DNA of 64,000 nt. Origin: Stomoxys calcitrans (lineage: Eukaryota; Arthropoda; Insecta; Diptera; Muscidae). This document shows, in pieces, positions 22,050-33,775 of the stretch. The stretch is from positions 51,772,750-51,836,749 of the forward strand of contig NC_081554.1 in assembly GCF_963082655.1 (NCBI RefSeq), written 5' to 3'. The position numbers and the translations under genes were made by a program. Positions within the stretch are counted from its first letter, which is position 1, and each line of letters opens with the position of its first letter. Below the pieces are notes generated by a model. That model was not told the DNA's origin and did no database searches. It was given only the letters and a program-made list of their open reading frames with translations.

Positions 22050-23316
22050 TAGTAAAAACAACTAAGTTCGGCCGGCAGAATCTTATGTACCCTCCACCAT
22101 GGATCGCATTTGTCGAGTTCTATGCACGGTATCTCTTTTTGGGCAAACAAAGGGTAAAAGAATTTTGAATATTGGAAAGGGGCAGAAGAAGTAAAATAAG
22201 GAGATCGGTTTGTAGGGGAGCTGTATTAGGCTATAAACCGATTCATGCCATATTCGACACGTATGTTAATAGTCATGGGAGAAGCCGTTGTACAAAATTT
22301 CAGCCAAATCGAATAATACTCGCGCCGTTTAGAGGCTCAAGAAGTCAAGATTCCATATCGGTTTATATGGCAGCTATATCAGGTTATGGGCCCATTTGAA
22401 CTATTCTTAGCACAGTTGTTGAAAGTTATAACAGAACACCTCATGCAAAATTTCAGCAAAATCGGAGAATAATTGCGCTCTCTAGTGGCTCAAGAAGTTT
22501 AGACCCCAGATCGATTTATATGGCAGCTACATCAGGTTATGGACCGATTTGAATCATTATTAATGCAGTTGTTGGAAGTCATAACAAAACACATTATGCA
22601 ATATTTCAGCCATACCGGATAGGAATAACACACTCTAGACGCTCAAGAAGTCAAGACCCCAGATAGGTTTATATATCAAGTTATGGACCGATCTCAACCA
22701 TACTCAGCACAGTTGTTGGAAGTTATAATACACCTCATGCGAAATTTCAGCCAAATCGAATAAGAATTGCGCACTCTAGACGCTCAAGAAGTCAAGACCC
22801 CAGATAGGTTTATATGACAGCTATATCAGATTATGGACCGATTTCAACCATACTCAGTACAGTTGTTGGTTGTTGGTCATAATAAAACACCTCATGCAAA
22901 ATTTCAGCCAATTGGATAAGAATTGTGCCCTCTAGCGGCTCAACAAGTCAAGATCCCAGATCGGTTTATATGGCAGCTATATCAAAACGTGGACCGATAT
23001 AGCCCATTTACAGTCCCAACTGACATACACTAATAAGAAGTATTTGTGCAAAAATTTCAAGCGGCTAGCTTTATTACTTCGAAAGTTTGCGTGTTTGCGA
23101 CAGACAAACGGACGGACGTACAGACGGACGGACGTACAGACGGACGGACGGACAGACGGACGGACAGACGGACGGACGGACATGGCTAGTTCGACTTAAA
23201 ATGTAATGACGATCAAGAATATATGTACTTTATGGGATCTTAGACGAATATTTCGAGGAGTAACAAACAGAATAACGAAATTAGTATACCCCCCTCCTAT
23301 GGTGGAGGGTATAAAA
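22050..23316 (-). mobile_element. Helentron/DINE-1-like element, A family, complete or nearly so
   Basis: The 3' end is AGTAAAAACAACTAAGTTCG, followed by GTACCCTCCACCATGGATCG. About five units of 150-170 bp carry GGTTTATATGGCAGCTATAT, TTGTTGGAAGT and CTCAAGAAGTCAAGA. The 5' block is CATGGCTAGTTCGACTTAAA, AATATATGTACTTTATGGG, and the end CCTATGGTGGAGGGTATAAA. The hairpin is damaged (TTCGGCCGGCAGAA). Confidence 0.8.
23102..23182 (-). repeat. GACG/GACA microsatellite inside the Helentron 5' block
   Basis: About 80 bp of GGACGGAC(A/G)GACGGACG-type repeats. The same position in the other copies holds only a few CCGTCCGTC units, so this copy has expanded. The minus-strand frame through it translates as S-V-R-P repeats and is not a gene. 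Confidence 0.85.
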
Positions 23317-23464
23317 ATATGCCGTATTAGAACGGGTAAAAATAAAATTTGGAATGGTGTTAACGGGATCGTCCCTGGGTGGTCCAGGCGAATTTGGGCA
23401 GGCCCCTAAAGTTGGCCACTTCGGTATTTCGAAAATTTGTCGGGGCCGCCAAATCGTTGTTTGT

Positions 23465-23870
23465 GTGCACATGACTAGATCGACATTTTATGTCTATCTA
23501 GCCGTGATATAGCTGCCATATAAACCCATCTGGGATCTTGACTTCTTGAGCCCCTAGAATGCGCAATTTTTATCCGATTTGACTGCAATTTTGCACATGG
23601 TGTTTTGGTATCACTTCCAATAACTGCGCTAAGTATGGTTCAAATCGGTCCATATTTTGAAATAGCTGCCATATAAACCGATCTAGGGTCTTGACTTCTT
23701 GAGCCTCTAGAGGGCGCAGTTATTGTCCAATTTGGCTGAAATTTTGAAACATCGGCTTCTCCCATGACTTTCAACATACATGTTAAAAATGGTCTGAATC
23801 GATCTATAGCTTGGTACGGCTCCCATATAAACTGATCTTCCGATATATGATCTTCTGGACTTAAATTCTT
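23465..23870 (+). mobile_element. Helentron-like minisatellite fragment, A family
   Basis: Contains GATATAGCTGCCATATAAAC, GATCTTGACTTCTTGAGCCC and AATCGGTCCATATTTTGAAA, then a degraded 3' portion. It lacks both termini. Confidence 0.65.
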
Positions 23871-24680
23871 GCCAGATCATCTATACTTATCGAAGACATT
23901 CATTGGACAGCAATCTCTTTTCGTTATTGGAAAGATGTATATCCCCCGATTAGCCACCACAAAATATTAAAATACTGATAAATATTTACAAAAGCAGCTA
24001 TGGCTTTTATTGTTTGTATGCAAATTTCTTAATTTCTGTTGTGACGCACAAAAGTTGTGCACAACTGAATAATTACAAACATAAACAATTTGGCCACCCC
24101 CGCAGCGTATAAAGGAACGAGAATGGCAATAAAATTCGTATGCGTCACTGCATTTTCGTTTCTTTTTCGCCTTTTGCTATGTCCCTTTGGCATAAGAACA
24201 ATATGGACAATTATTTGTAGCCCCTTGCAATATAAGATTGCTCACCATATGCTATCGGAGGAGAAACAGAAGAATGCCAGGTACCGGCGATCGCACACGC
24301 ATACGCCTGATGCAATCAAAGGATGTTAATTCGCTGCAGGCACAACTTCTCTACAGTACAAAGTCCAACACAATTGCCGAAATAAACGTTACCATAAATC
24401 ATGGACAATTAACTGAAATTGTCAAACGTATCTGTGCAGAAAATTTTAAATACAAACGGACATGTTGCATGGCCGGACGACTTTGCATCATGACAATTGG
24501 CTAGGGTGTTGAATTGGAGAAAGGGTAATGAATGTCACAACAATGAAAACAAATCAAAATTCTTTGTAATGCAAAAGAAAACAAAGAGAAAACGAGATAA
24601 TGAAAATTATTGTCACCTCCTTTTGTTGCCTCGTTGATATCTACCAACAGCAGTATTTGTAGCATGGGGTCATAATTCAT
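23871..24680. other. Unique DNA with a weak small-ORF candidate
   Basis: Not repeat-like. A plus-strand frame at 24090-24329 (79 codons) has a hydrophobic stretch (FVCVTAFSFLFRLLLC) near its start. A GTATAAAGG motif precedes its second ATG by only about 15 bases, too close for a TATA box serving that start. I know no homologous family and cannot support a gene. Confidence 0.3.
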
Positions 24681-24800
24681 AACGGGAGGCCACAGTGGCG
24701 CAATGGTGAGATTGACCCGCTATAACGCACAATAGAACGCCTGGGTTTGAATCCTGAAAAACATAAAAAAAATTTTCCAATTGGAAAACCTCCCCCATGA
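24681..24800 (+). mobile_element. Divergent tRNA-derived SINE head
   Basis: GAGGCCACAGTGGCGCAATGG carries an A-box-like segment. GGGTTTGAATCC at about 24743-24754 is a B box. The body after it (AAATTTTCCAATTGGAAAAC) differs from the main SINE family, so this may be a second, related family or an eroded copy. Confidence 0.5.
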
Positions 24801-24890
24801 AAATCTTTCGCACAATTTCACTCTTTGCAGTTACATCTGCCCATAACACGTCCCAATATATATAATAGAACCTGTAAAGTATGTATATTT

Positions 24891-26123
24891 GTATACTCTC
24901 CATCATAGGATAGGGGCATACTAATTTCGTCATTCTGTTTGTAACTCTTCGAAATATTCGTCTAAGACCCTATAAAGCACATATATTATTGATCGCCGTG
25001 AAATTTTAAGTCCGTTTAGGCATGTCCTTCCGTCTGTCTGCAGAAAGCACGCTAACTTTCCAAGGATTAAAGCTAGGCTATTGAAATTATGTACAAATTT
25101 TTCTTGTTAGTGTAGGTCGGTTGAGATTATAAATGGGCCACATCGGTCCATTTTTGATATAGCTGCCACATAAACCGATCTAAGGTCTTGAGCCACTAGA
25201 GGGCTCAATTCTTATCCGATTTGACTGAAATTTTGCATTACCTATTTCGTTATGACTTCCAACTACTGTGATAAGCATGGTTCAAATCGGTCCATAACCT
25301 GATATAGCTGTCATGCAAACCCATCTTGAATCTTAACTTCTTGACCAACTAGAGAGATTAATTCTTATCCGATATGGCTAAATTTTTAACAAAGTGTTTT
25401 GTTATGACTTTCAGCAACTGTGCTAAATATGGTTCAAATCGGTCTTTAACCTGATATAGCTGCCATATAAACCGATCTTGGCTCTTGCCTTTTTGAGCCA
25501 CTAGAGGGCGCAATTCTTAACCGATTTGGCTGAAATTTAGCATGATTTGTTTTGTTATGACTTCCAACAAATGTGCTAAGTAAGGTTCTAATCGGTCCAT
25601 AATCTGATATAGGTGTCATATAAACCGATTTTGGCTCTTGATTTTTTGAGCCACTAGAGGGCGCAATTCTTAACAGATTTGACTGAAATTTAGCATGAAG
25701 TGTTTCGTTATGACTTCCAACAACTGTGCTAAGTAAGGTTCTAATCGGTCCATAACCTGATATAGGTGCCATATAAACCGATCTGCGATCTTGGCTTCTT
25801 AAGCCTCTAGAGGGTGCAATTCTTATCCGAATGTGCTTAAATATTGTACAACGGCTTCTCCCATGACCAACAATATACGTGGCGAAATTCTTATCCGAAA
25901 GGACTGAAATATTACCCAATGACTTCTACTGTGATATTCAACATTCAATTCATTTATTGTCCGAATAAAACTAATACGTTATATAGCTCCAATTGCATGA
26001 CAATTCATATCCAATATTCTCTGTTAGCCTAAAAAGGGATACCGGGCAAAGAACTCGACAAATGCGATCTATGGTGGAGGATATATAAGATTCGGCCCGG
26101 CCAAACTTAGCACGCTCTTACTA
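24891..26123 (+). mobile_element. Helentron/DINE-1-like element, A family, near complete
   Basis: Left end TGTATACTCTCCATCATAGG, then ACTAATTTCGTCATTCTGTT, AAGACCCTATAAAGCACATA and CATGTCCTTCCGTCTGTC. Internal units repeat TTGAGCCACTAGAGGGCGCA, GATTTGGCTGAAATTT and ATGACTTCCAACAA with a period near 160. The right end has GATACCGGGCAAAGAACTCG, a diverged GGTGGAGGATATATAAG, hairpin-like TTCGGCCCGGCCAAA and AGCACGCTCTTACT. Confidence 0.8.
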
Positions 26124-26199
26124 AATAGTTTCAGATTTAATTTAATTTTTAATATGTGTAATAATTTTTAAGAGTGATCTGCTATTGCCTGCAACAGAG

Positions 26200-26650
26200 G
26201 GCTGTAAAGTTAGTGGTTTGTGTCTCCACTAGTTAAATTCGGAGTATACCGTACCGTAAATCTCGGTACCTCAAAGACTGCTCGTCAACTTAGCGTCCTG
26301 GTTGTTATTGCCCTGATGACTAGTTTACTGTCCGTTAAGATGTTCACACTCGACGTCCTTGCGTTAACACCACACCACTTCTCGCATTCCGTGATTGCCA
26401 GGATCTTCGCCGTGCAGTGCCTCGCACTCGACCACAAGTGTCGTCTCAGGTATCCAATCAGATACCTCTTCCGTTTCTCTTCCATTCCATTCTCCCATCG
26501 CCATAAGCCTTGTAGACGCAGTGGCTGCCTCACACTTAATCTGTATGTCTATGGGGCGGATATCTAGAATAGTCTCCAGTACCGCCTTCTAGATCTCCGA
26601 CCCATAGACATACAGATGAAGTGTGAGGAAGGCACAGCGGTTAGGAGACT
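26200..26650 (-). pseudogene. LOA-like RNase H fragment ending in an inverted duplication
   Basis: On the minus strand, 26285-26533 translates to RNase H pieces (KILAITECEKWCGVNARTSS, then VNILTDSKLVIRAI) that match the domain near 7260-7380. Its upstream end is palindromic. CTGTATGTCTATGGGGCGG at about 26540-26559 reappears inverted as CCCATAGACATACAG at about 26599-26613. A short piece of the same LINE therefore lies back to back. Confidence 0.65.
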
Positions 26651-27682
26651 TAAGGCGACCTTTAAATTAAATTTAAAGATAGCGTTTTTATTTTAAAAAT
26701 GTTTTTCTTTGGCTTGTTTTCATTGCTAAAATTCTACGAATGAGGAAAAATCTTGAATTTTGGCCCAACTTTTTTCTCCAGTGCATATAGGACAAACTGA
26801 TACAAGCAGAGTACACTTCCCTAATCCAAGGAGCCAGTCTATCGGCCACAGTTTGCAATTAAATCGTTGATCCATTATTAGGGCCTGCTGATTTAAAGGA
26901 ATCGAAACTTGTTATTGCCCAAAGGACTTTACTTAGTTAAAATTTTCCCAATAACCTCCGACGTATATATAGCAATGGGTACATATTCAGGCGCCACCTT
27001 GTCCGTTGGGAAGTTTAACGGGAAATTTGTATTTATGAGAAGTTTTAGTGTTTCTTCATTAGACATTGTCCACATATTCGCTGACTTTTAATTGTATCCT
27101 ACCGTAAAAGGTTTGGAAGCTAGATTCCGTTGCCTAGCGGTCGTTATTAGTTTGAATCGACTCCTATAACGACACGCCTAAAACAATCGCTAGGGATTTG
27201 TTGGTTAATGTATTTCAACCATATCCCCAGCATACTTACAGTCTACCCAATGGTATCTTTTAAAATACCGACCAAACCATTAATCCAGTGTTATTACACA
27301 TATTGGAAAATATCTTCGTTTGAAGGCTTACAAATTGAATCACAACTCTACCATTTTCAGTCGTCATAGTAAATAATACGACTGATTTCTTACTTGTCTG
27401 TTTTCATATGGCAAGCGCATCGTTGTAGCCATTCAATAAATAATGAAAAAATAATTCAAATAAACATTCATTCACTACACATTTAAATTCAAATTGCGTT
27501 ACCATCAAATTTTTAAATCCCGCCCGGAAATTCATGGGATGAGGTGTTAATGGAAATGTGTGTTTGAGGAAAAACAGCAAAAACACAAAATTTCAGGAAA
27601 CAATTTCCAACCCTTTAGTGGAAGGGGCTTGGAAAATCTGAAAAAGGATTTTTACTTTGCCAAAATCAAAAAGTGCCAAAAT
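26651..27682. other. No gene recognised
   Basis: Unique AT-rich DNA. Short frames such as 26909-27091 and 27404-27586 show no family features. Confidence 0.4.
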
Positions 27683-28490
27683 AAGTCATAAAAGGCATTT
27701 AGTTCGGCCAGGCCGAACTTTGGATACCCACCACCTCGGGTATATATGAAAACCCCCCTTTCGTAACAATCCGGTGAATGTTGCATAAATTATGCACCTA
27801 AATTCGGTACGGACACTGAGTGGTCTAATAAATATAAGTCACTGTTCAATATTTTACTTTAAATTTCAAAAAAATCGGGTAATAAATAAAGCTGTTATGG
27901 GCTTGAGACCCTTTATTGGCACATCGGTCTATATGGCAGCTATATCTAAATGCAGACCGATCTTTACCATATTTGGGTCGGATAGCGGGTGGCCTAAAAC
28001 TGCTTACCGTTTCAAATTTAAGCGAAATCGGATAATAAATAGAGCTTTTATGGGCTTTAAACCCTTTATCTGGATATCGGTCTATATGGCAGCTATACCT
28101 GAATATAGTCCGATTTGATCCATAGTTAGGTCGGGTATCAGGAGGTTTCAGGTAACCCTCTGTTTCAAATTTCAGCGTAATCGGGTAAAAAATAAAACTT
28201 TTATGGGCTTATGACCCTTTATCGGCAGATCGGTATATATGGGAGCTATATATAAATATAGTCCGATATGTACTATATTTGGATCGGATGTCGGGAGGCG
28301 ACACACGGCTTCAAATTTAAGCGAAATCGGATGCAAAATAAAGCATTTATGGGTATTAGACACTTTATCGGAAAATCGGTCTATATAGCAGCTATATCCA
28401 AATATGGTCCGATTTGGTCCGTTCAATAACTTAACCAGCGTGCGTAAAAAGGACGTATCTGTATCAAATTTCGGCTCAATACCTCATTTT
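27683..28490 (-). mobile_element. Helentron/DINE-1-like element, B family, cut by the 29-bp array
   Basis: 3' end AAGTCATAAAAGGCATTTAG, hairpin TTCGGCCAGGCCGAA, then ACCCACCACCTCGGGTATAT. Four internal units of about 155 bp with GGTCTATATGGCAGCTATA follow. The element should continue into its CCGTCCGTC block after TTTCGGCTCAATACCTCA. Instead a 29-bp array begins at that point, so the 5' block is missing. Confidence 0.75.
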
Positions 28491-28496
28491 TTTTTT

Positions 28497-30685
28497 AAAA
28501 ATTTCGATGAAATTTTATCTAAAGACAAAATTTCGATGAAATTTTCTCTAAAGAAAAATTTCCAAAAAATTTTCTCTAAAGAAAAAATTTCCAAGAAATT
28601 TTCTCTAAAGAAAAAATTTCCAAGAAATTTTTTCTAAAGAAAAAATTTCCAAGAAATTTTCTCTAAAGAAAAAATTTTCAAGAAATTTTCTCAAAAGAAA
28701 AAATTTTCAACAAATTTTCTCTAAAGAAAAAATTTCGATGAAATTTTCTCTAAAGACAAAATTTCGATGAAATTTTCTCTACAGACAAAATTTCTATGAA
28801 ATTTTCTCTAAAGAAAAAATTTCTATGAAATTTTCTCTGAAGAAAAAATTTCGATGAAATTTTCTCTGAAGAAAAAATTTCGATGAAATTTTCTCTAAAG
28901 ACAAAAGTTCGATTAAATTTTCTCTAAAGAAAAAATTTCAATGAAATTCTCTCTAAAGAAAAATTTCAATGAAATTTTCTCTAAAGACAAAATTTCGATG
29001 AAATTTTCTCTAAAGAAAATATTTCGATGAAATTTTCTCTAAAGAAAAAATTTCGACGACATTTTCTCTAAAGAAAAAATTTCAATGAAATTTTCTCCAA
29101 AGAAAAAATTTCAATGAAATTTTCTCTAAAGAAAAAATTTCGATGAAATTTTCTCTAAAGAAAAAAATTCGATGAAATTTTCTCTAAATAAAAAATTTCG
29201 ATGAAATTTTCTCTATAGAAAAAATTTCGATGAAATTTTCTCTATAGAAAAAATTTCGATGAAATTTTCTCTTAAGAAAAAATTTTGATGAAATTTCGAT
29301 GAAATTTTCTCTATAGAAAAAATTTCGATGAAATTTTCTCTTAAGAAAAAATTTTGATGAAATTTTCTCTAAAGAAAAAATTTCGATGAAATTTTCTCTA
29401 AAGAAAAAATTTCGATGAAATTTTCTCTAAAGAAAAAATTTCTATGAAATTTTCTCTAAAGACAAAATTTCTATGAAATTTTCTCTAAAGAAAAAATTTC
29501 GATAAAATTTTCTCTAAAGACAAAATGTCTATGAAATTTTCTCTAAAGAAAAAATTTCTATGAAATTTTCTCTAAAGACAAAATTTCTATGAAATTTTCT
29601 CTTAAGACAAAATTTCTATGAAATTTTCTCTTAAGAAAAAATTTCGATGAAATTTTCTTTTAAGAAAAAATTTCGATGAAATTTTCTCTAAAGAAAAAAT
29701 TTCAATGACATTTTCTCTAAAGAAAAAATTTCAATGAAATTTTCTCTAAAGAAAACATTTCAATGAAATTTTCTCTAAAGAAAAAATTTCATTGAAAAAA
29801 GAAGAAAAAATTTCAATGAAATTTTTTCTTTAGAGAAAATTTCATAGAAATATTTTCTTTAGAGAAAATTTCATTGAAATTTTTTCTTTAGAGAAAATTT
29901 CATTGAAATTTTTTCTTTAGAGAAAATTTCATCGAAATTTTTTCTTAAGAGAAAATTTCATCGAAATTTTTTCTTAAGAGAAAATTTCATCAAAATTTTT
30001 TCTTCAGAGAAAATTTCATCGAAATTTTTTCTTCAGAGAAAATTTCATCGAAATTTTTTCTTCAGAGAAAAATGTCATCGAAATTTAGTCTTTAGAGAAA
30101 ATTTCATCGAAATTTTTTCTTTAGAAAAAATTTCATCAAAATTTTTTCGTTAGAGAAAATTTCATCGAAATTTTTTCGTTAGAGAAAATTTCATCGAAAT
30201 TTTTTCGTTAGAGAAAAATAAAAAATTAAAATTTTCTCTACAGATGAAATTTTCTCTAAAGACAAAATTTTGATGAATTTTTTTTTTTATAGACCAAATT
30301 TTTATAAAATTTTCTCTAAAGACAAAATTTCTATAAAATTTTCTCTAAAGACAAGATTTCTATAAAATTTTTGCTAAAGACAAAATTTCGATGAAATTTT
30401 CTCTAAAGACAAAATTTCGATGAAATTTTCTCTAAAGACAAAATTTCGATGAAATTTTCTCTAAAGACAAAATTTCGATGAAATTTTCTCTAAAGACAAA
30501 ATTTCGATGAAATTTTCTCTAAAGACAAAATTTCTGTGAAATTTTCTCTAAAGACAAAATTTCTGTGAAATTTTCTCTAAAGACAAAATTTCTGTGAAAT
30601 TTTCTCTAAAGACAAAATTTCTGTGAAATTTTCTCTAAAGACAAAATTTCGATGAAATTTTCTCTAAAGACATAATTTCGATGAT
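28497..30685. repeat. 29-bp tandem array, about 75 copies, with an inverted central block
   Basis: The unit is AAATTTCGATGAAATTT plus TCTCTAAAGAAA, and the period is exactly 29 where counted. The first 17 bases are a near-palindrome (AAATTTC/GAAATTT). The central four bases vary as CGAT, CTAT, CAAT or CTGT, and variants cluster: five TTCTGTGAAA units lie in a row at about 30530-30645. Between about 29792 and 30218 the array reads as the reverse complement (TTTCTTTAGAGAAAATTTCA), then flips back. A 29-base period cannot keep one reading frame. Confidence 0.9.
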
Positions 30686-30689
30686 TTAT

Positions 30690-32140
30690 GCGCTATTCCT
30701 TTCTTAACTCTTTTTTTGGGTGGGCCTAAAACTCCCCACAGTTGTTGCTTTAAAGAATCATTTCATTAAATAATATTCGTTGCTACGTTTGTGCTGTTTT
30801 ATCAACTTTTTTGATATTTTAACATATTTTTTTGTTTTTTTTTTTTTTTTTTTTGTTTATCCCATACGTGTTTGTTTTTCAAGCAATGCCATTTCCTATC
30901 TGTTGCCAGATACAATGGCAACGAGTGTTCCCATCGTATGCCACCTCGTGCCAGCCATCCAACCCCATCCAAATAATATTTGGCCATATTAACAGTCATC
31001 ATTTGCCCTTTCCAAAGTGCTGCCATCTACCATCCACCATCTGAACGCGCCCCAGCAACCATTGCTTTGTTTTATTTTTATTATTATTATGCGATTCGAG
31101 TAGGCTTTGAATAGGGGCCGTAGGTCCGATTCTGAAATTTCTCTTGGCATATTTTTGGGCACTTGGAATATTAACCGTTTTTTAAATACAGACGTGAGTG
31201 GAAATGCCAAAAACAAAGGGGCCACAAAATCGCGCCATTGTAAACTCAAGCTTCACTTGTAAACGAAATGGGGCTTTTTTATGTGATTTCCATGAAGCAC
31301 TCTGAGTTTATGAATATGATGACTGCCATGATGGTCTCTAGCAGAAATATGGACGAATGGTTGGCCATAAAGCAAACAGTCGTGGGGCTTTTTAAAGAAT
31401 TTATGAAAAGTTAAAAAAAAAACTATATGTTGGTGAAAATTTTAATGGTATGGTAAATAAATATAGCAACGATTGATTGGATTTGCAGTAGTAAACTTTA
31501 AATAGCAATTCAAATGAATGATAGTCAAGGTTTAAACATAACAAATTTCCAAAAATAGAAATCATCGATCATTAAACTCGTCGCGAAAGCAAAGTTACCC
31601 CTAATAGACAAAAGACTTAAAAATTGGCAAATCATTGAGCTCGTCTCGAAAGAGAAACAAACAAAAATTGTAGAAATTAATAATCTTCGCCCTAACAGGC
31701 AAAAAACTTGAAATATGAAAAAAGCCCGGCCAGGATTCGAACCTTGGCACAGGGTTGCTCCCGGCCAGCGAGAGCCATTGCCGAAGCCATCAATACAACT
31801 TCCAACCGATGCACAAAATCATGTGCAGTACGGAAGAAGTGTAATTTGTCACAGAAAGAATGTCTGTCATTACACAAGAATACACGCATTGGAAAAAGTA
31901 CAGCTAATAGACAGGGTTGTCGAGTGTGGCTAATGTGCTAATTGTCTCATAGATGTGTTTTCGCTATTAATACGATTCAAATACAACCAACGCACGACCC
32001 TTGAAGCCATCACACCTAATATGATTGAAAGGTCTTCTAACCAAAGACGAAACGCGTCCCATAGTGATTGGTGTGTGTTGCTATCTTTGGCTTACCTTTT
32101 CCATTTGCATCTCCGATCATTGAGCTCGTCTCGAAAGAGA
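30690..32140. other. No gene recognised; poly-T and unique DNA
   Basis: A T-rich run lies at about 30827-30855. The remaining sequence is unique and lacks a supportable frame. GCTCGTCTCGAAAGAGAAAC occurs twice, at about 31640 and about 32125, as part of a short dispersed repeat. Confidence 0.4.
31722..31792 (-). repeat. tRNA-like remnant (B box)
   Basis: On the minus strand GGTTCGAATCC (a B box) is followed by TGGCCGGGC and a T run. An A-box-like TGGCTCTCGCTGG lies about 30 bases upstream. The acceptor stem does not pair, so this is not a working tRNA. A SINE head of another family or a tRNA pseudogene is likelier. Confidence 0.35.
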
Positions 32141-32144
32141 AACA

Positions 32145-32570
32145 AACAAAAATTTATGCCTCCATAGCAGCCATATCAAAAAAGGGTCCGAGGTCGGTCT
32201 ATATGGCAGATATATTCAAATCTGATCCGATCTGGGGAAATCGAATTATAAATGCGCCTTTTATGGGGCCAAGAAAAACTAAAAATCAAGAGATCGGTCT
32301 ATATGGCAGCTATATCCAGATCTGAACCGATCTGTGCCAAATTAAAGAGAGATGTCCAAGGGCCTAACACAACCAACTGTTCGGACAATAAATAGGGTTT
32401 TATGGCTTTTTTAAGACCTTAAATGGGGAAATCGGTCTATAAGGGCAATCTCACGATATCGTCCGATCTAGGTCATGCTCGAAAAGGATGTCAAGCAGTT
32501 TCAGTAAAATTGGGTACTTTAATGGGCTCAAGATTTCAATTCGGCAGATTGGTTTCAGCTTACGATAAAG
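32145..32570 (-). mobile_element. Helentron-like fragment, B family
   Basis: TTTATGCCTCCATAGCAGCC, GGTCTATATGGCAGCTATAT, CCAGATCTGAACCGATCTG and AAATTAAAGAGAGATGTCCA match internal units of the copy at 39622-41630. Both ends are missing. Confidence 0.65.
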
Positions 32571-32728
32571 AAAAAATTTCTATGGAAAGTTTCAGCTCAA
32601 TCTCTTCATTTTTATTTTTTTCTATTCCCTTTGAATGTACGCATATGGTATTTAAAATACAAACAAATTAAAAGTTAAATGGAAATGAATAACTCACCAT
32701 TTTATGCACTCATGTAATTTTTATTCCT

Positions 32729-33001
32729 TACTCTTCTGCTCTTATTCTAAGCAACTTTGTTGTTATTGTTATTGATATCCACGTCAGTTCATAACTTTCA
32801 CCACTTGCTCTTCTGCTCTTAGTCTAGGCAACGTTGTTGTTATTGTTATCCACGTAAGTTCAAATTTTTCACCACTAATAGTAAACTTCTACACTAACCC
32901 ATATCAGGTACATACCGTAGTAACATAACTTTGCACAAACGTTATTTGTTGTTTTTGTTATTGGTGTATCAATCAAAGTTCGTTCATATTATTCACCACA
33001 C
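32729..33001 (+). repeat. Three degenerate 78-bp-type direct repeats
   Basis: TTCTGCTCTTA starts at 32733 and 32811 (78 bp apart). Each copy continues TTGTTGTTATTGTTAT, CCACGT, AGTTCA and TTCACCAC. A weaker third copy ends at TTCACCAC near 33000. The rest of 32571-33775 is unique, with a GA-rich run at 33070-33090 and no gene that I can see. Confidence 0.55.
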
Positions 33002-33775
33002 CATTGTAATTCGACCTTTTACACGACCTAGGAACTTTACTTTGCAAGGCAATAAGAGCGAGTGAGAATGAGAGAGAGAGAAAACACACCACTAAACCGC
33101 TTTGTTTACATTTTTCATTTCACCATCATTTGCTCTTGGTAGGTTTACGAAAATTTTATATTCACTGCAGAAGCTGCTGCAACTTTAAACACTTTTTTCA
33201 GAACATTTTATATATATGCAAAGATTATTTTTGAACTTTATAATAAAAAATACACTAACTTAACATTTTACAACATTTTCTTAAGTGTTTAATACTTTCA
33301 ACAACTTTACTAAGAGTTTTAATAGGAGCTTTTGACATTACGACCGAACCGATTGAAATTGACGAAAAAACTAAAGAAATGGGTTACCATGTGTTACCAT
33401 TCGTTATGCAAAACAGAGCATGGGGAAAACATTGATGGCTCATGTGAGCTTTTTATTCACCATTCCTAGGTTTAATCTATCTTGGTCCCTAGACCATTTT
33501 GGAGTTAGGTTCTTTTTATGCGACTTTAAAACATGTACTTTCAGAATCTTTCTGAATTTTCCGAATCTTTATTAAGTTTAGAAGATATTGAGGTGTAAAT
33601 ATGGCAAAAATATATTTTTTAAAAAACTTGCAAACACGTTTGAATTATAAACAGTAAAGCGGCGAATTGAGCAAGATAACATTAAACCGACAATTTGTTA
33701 AAAAAGCCATCTGTATGTTTTTGGCCCGAATATTAAATAAAATATTACTATTTGGATCCTTTAACTACTTAATAT

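Noticed and set aside
22977..23183. Minus-strand frame with SVRPSVRP repeats
   Set aside because: It is the translation of the GACG microsatellite in a Helentron-like element.
24090..24329. Small secreted-protein gene
   Set aside because: The hydrophobic start is suggestive, but the TATA-like motif is too close, no polyadenylation signal is evident and no homologue is known.
28497..30685. CRISPR-like array of regular repeats
   Set aside because: The units are contiguous with no spacers, the genome is eukaryotic, and the array flips strand in the middle.
31722..31792. Functional tRNA gene
   Set aside because: B box and T arm are present, but the acceptor stem does not pair and the rest is not tRNA-like.
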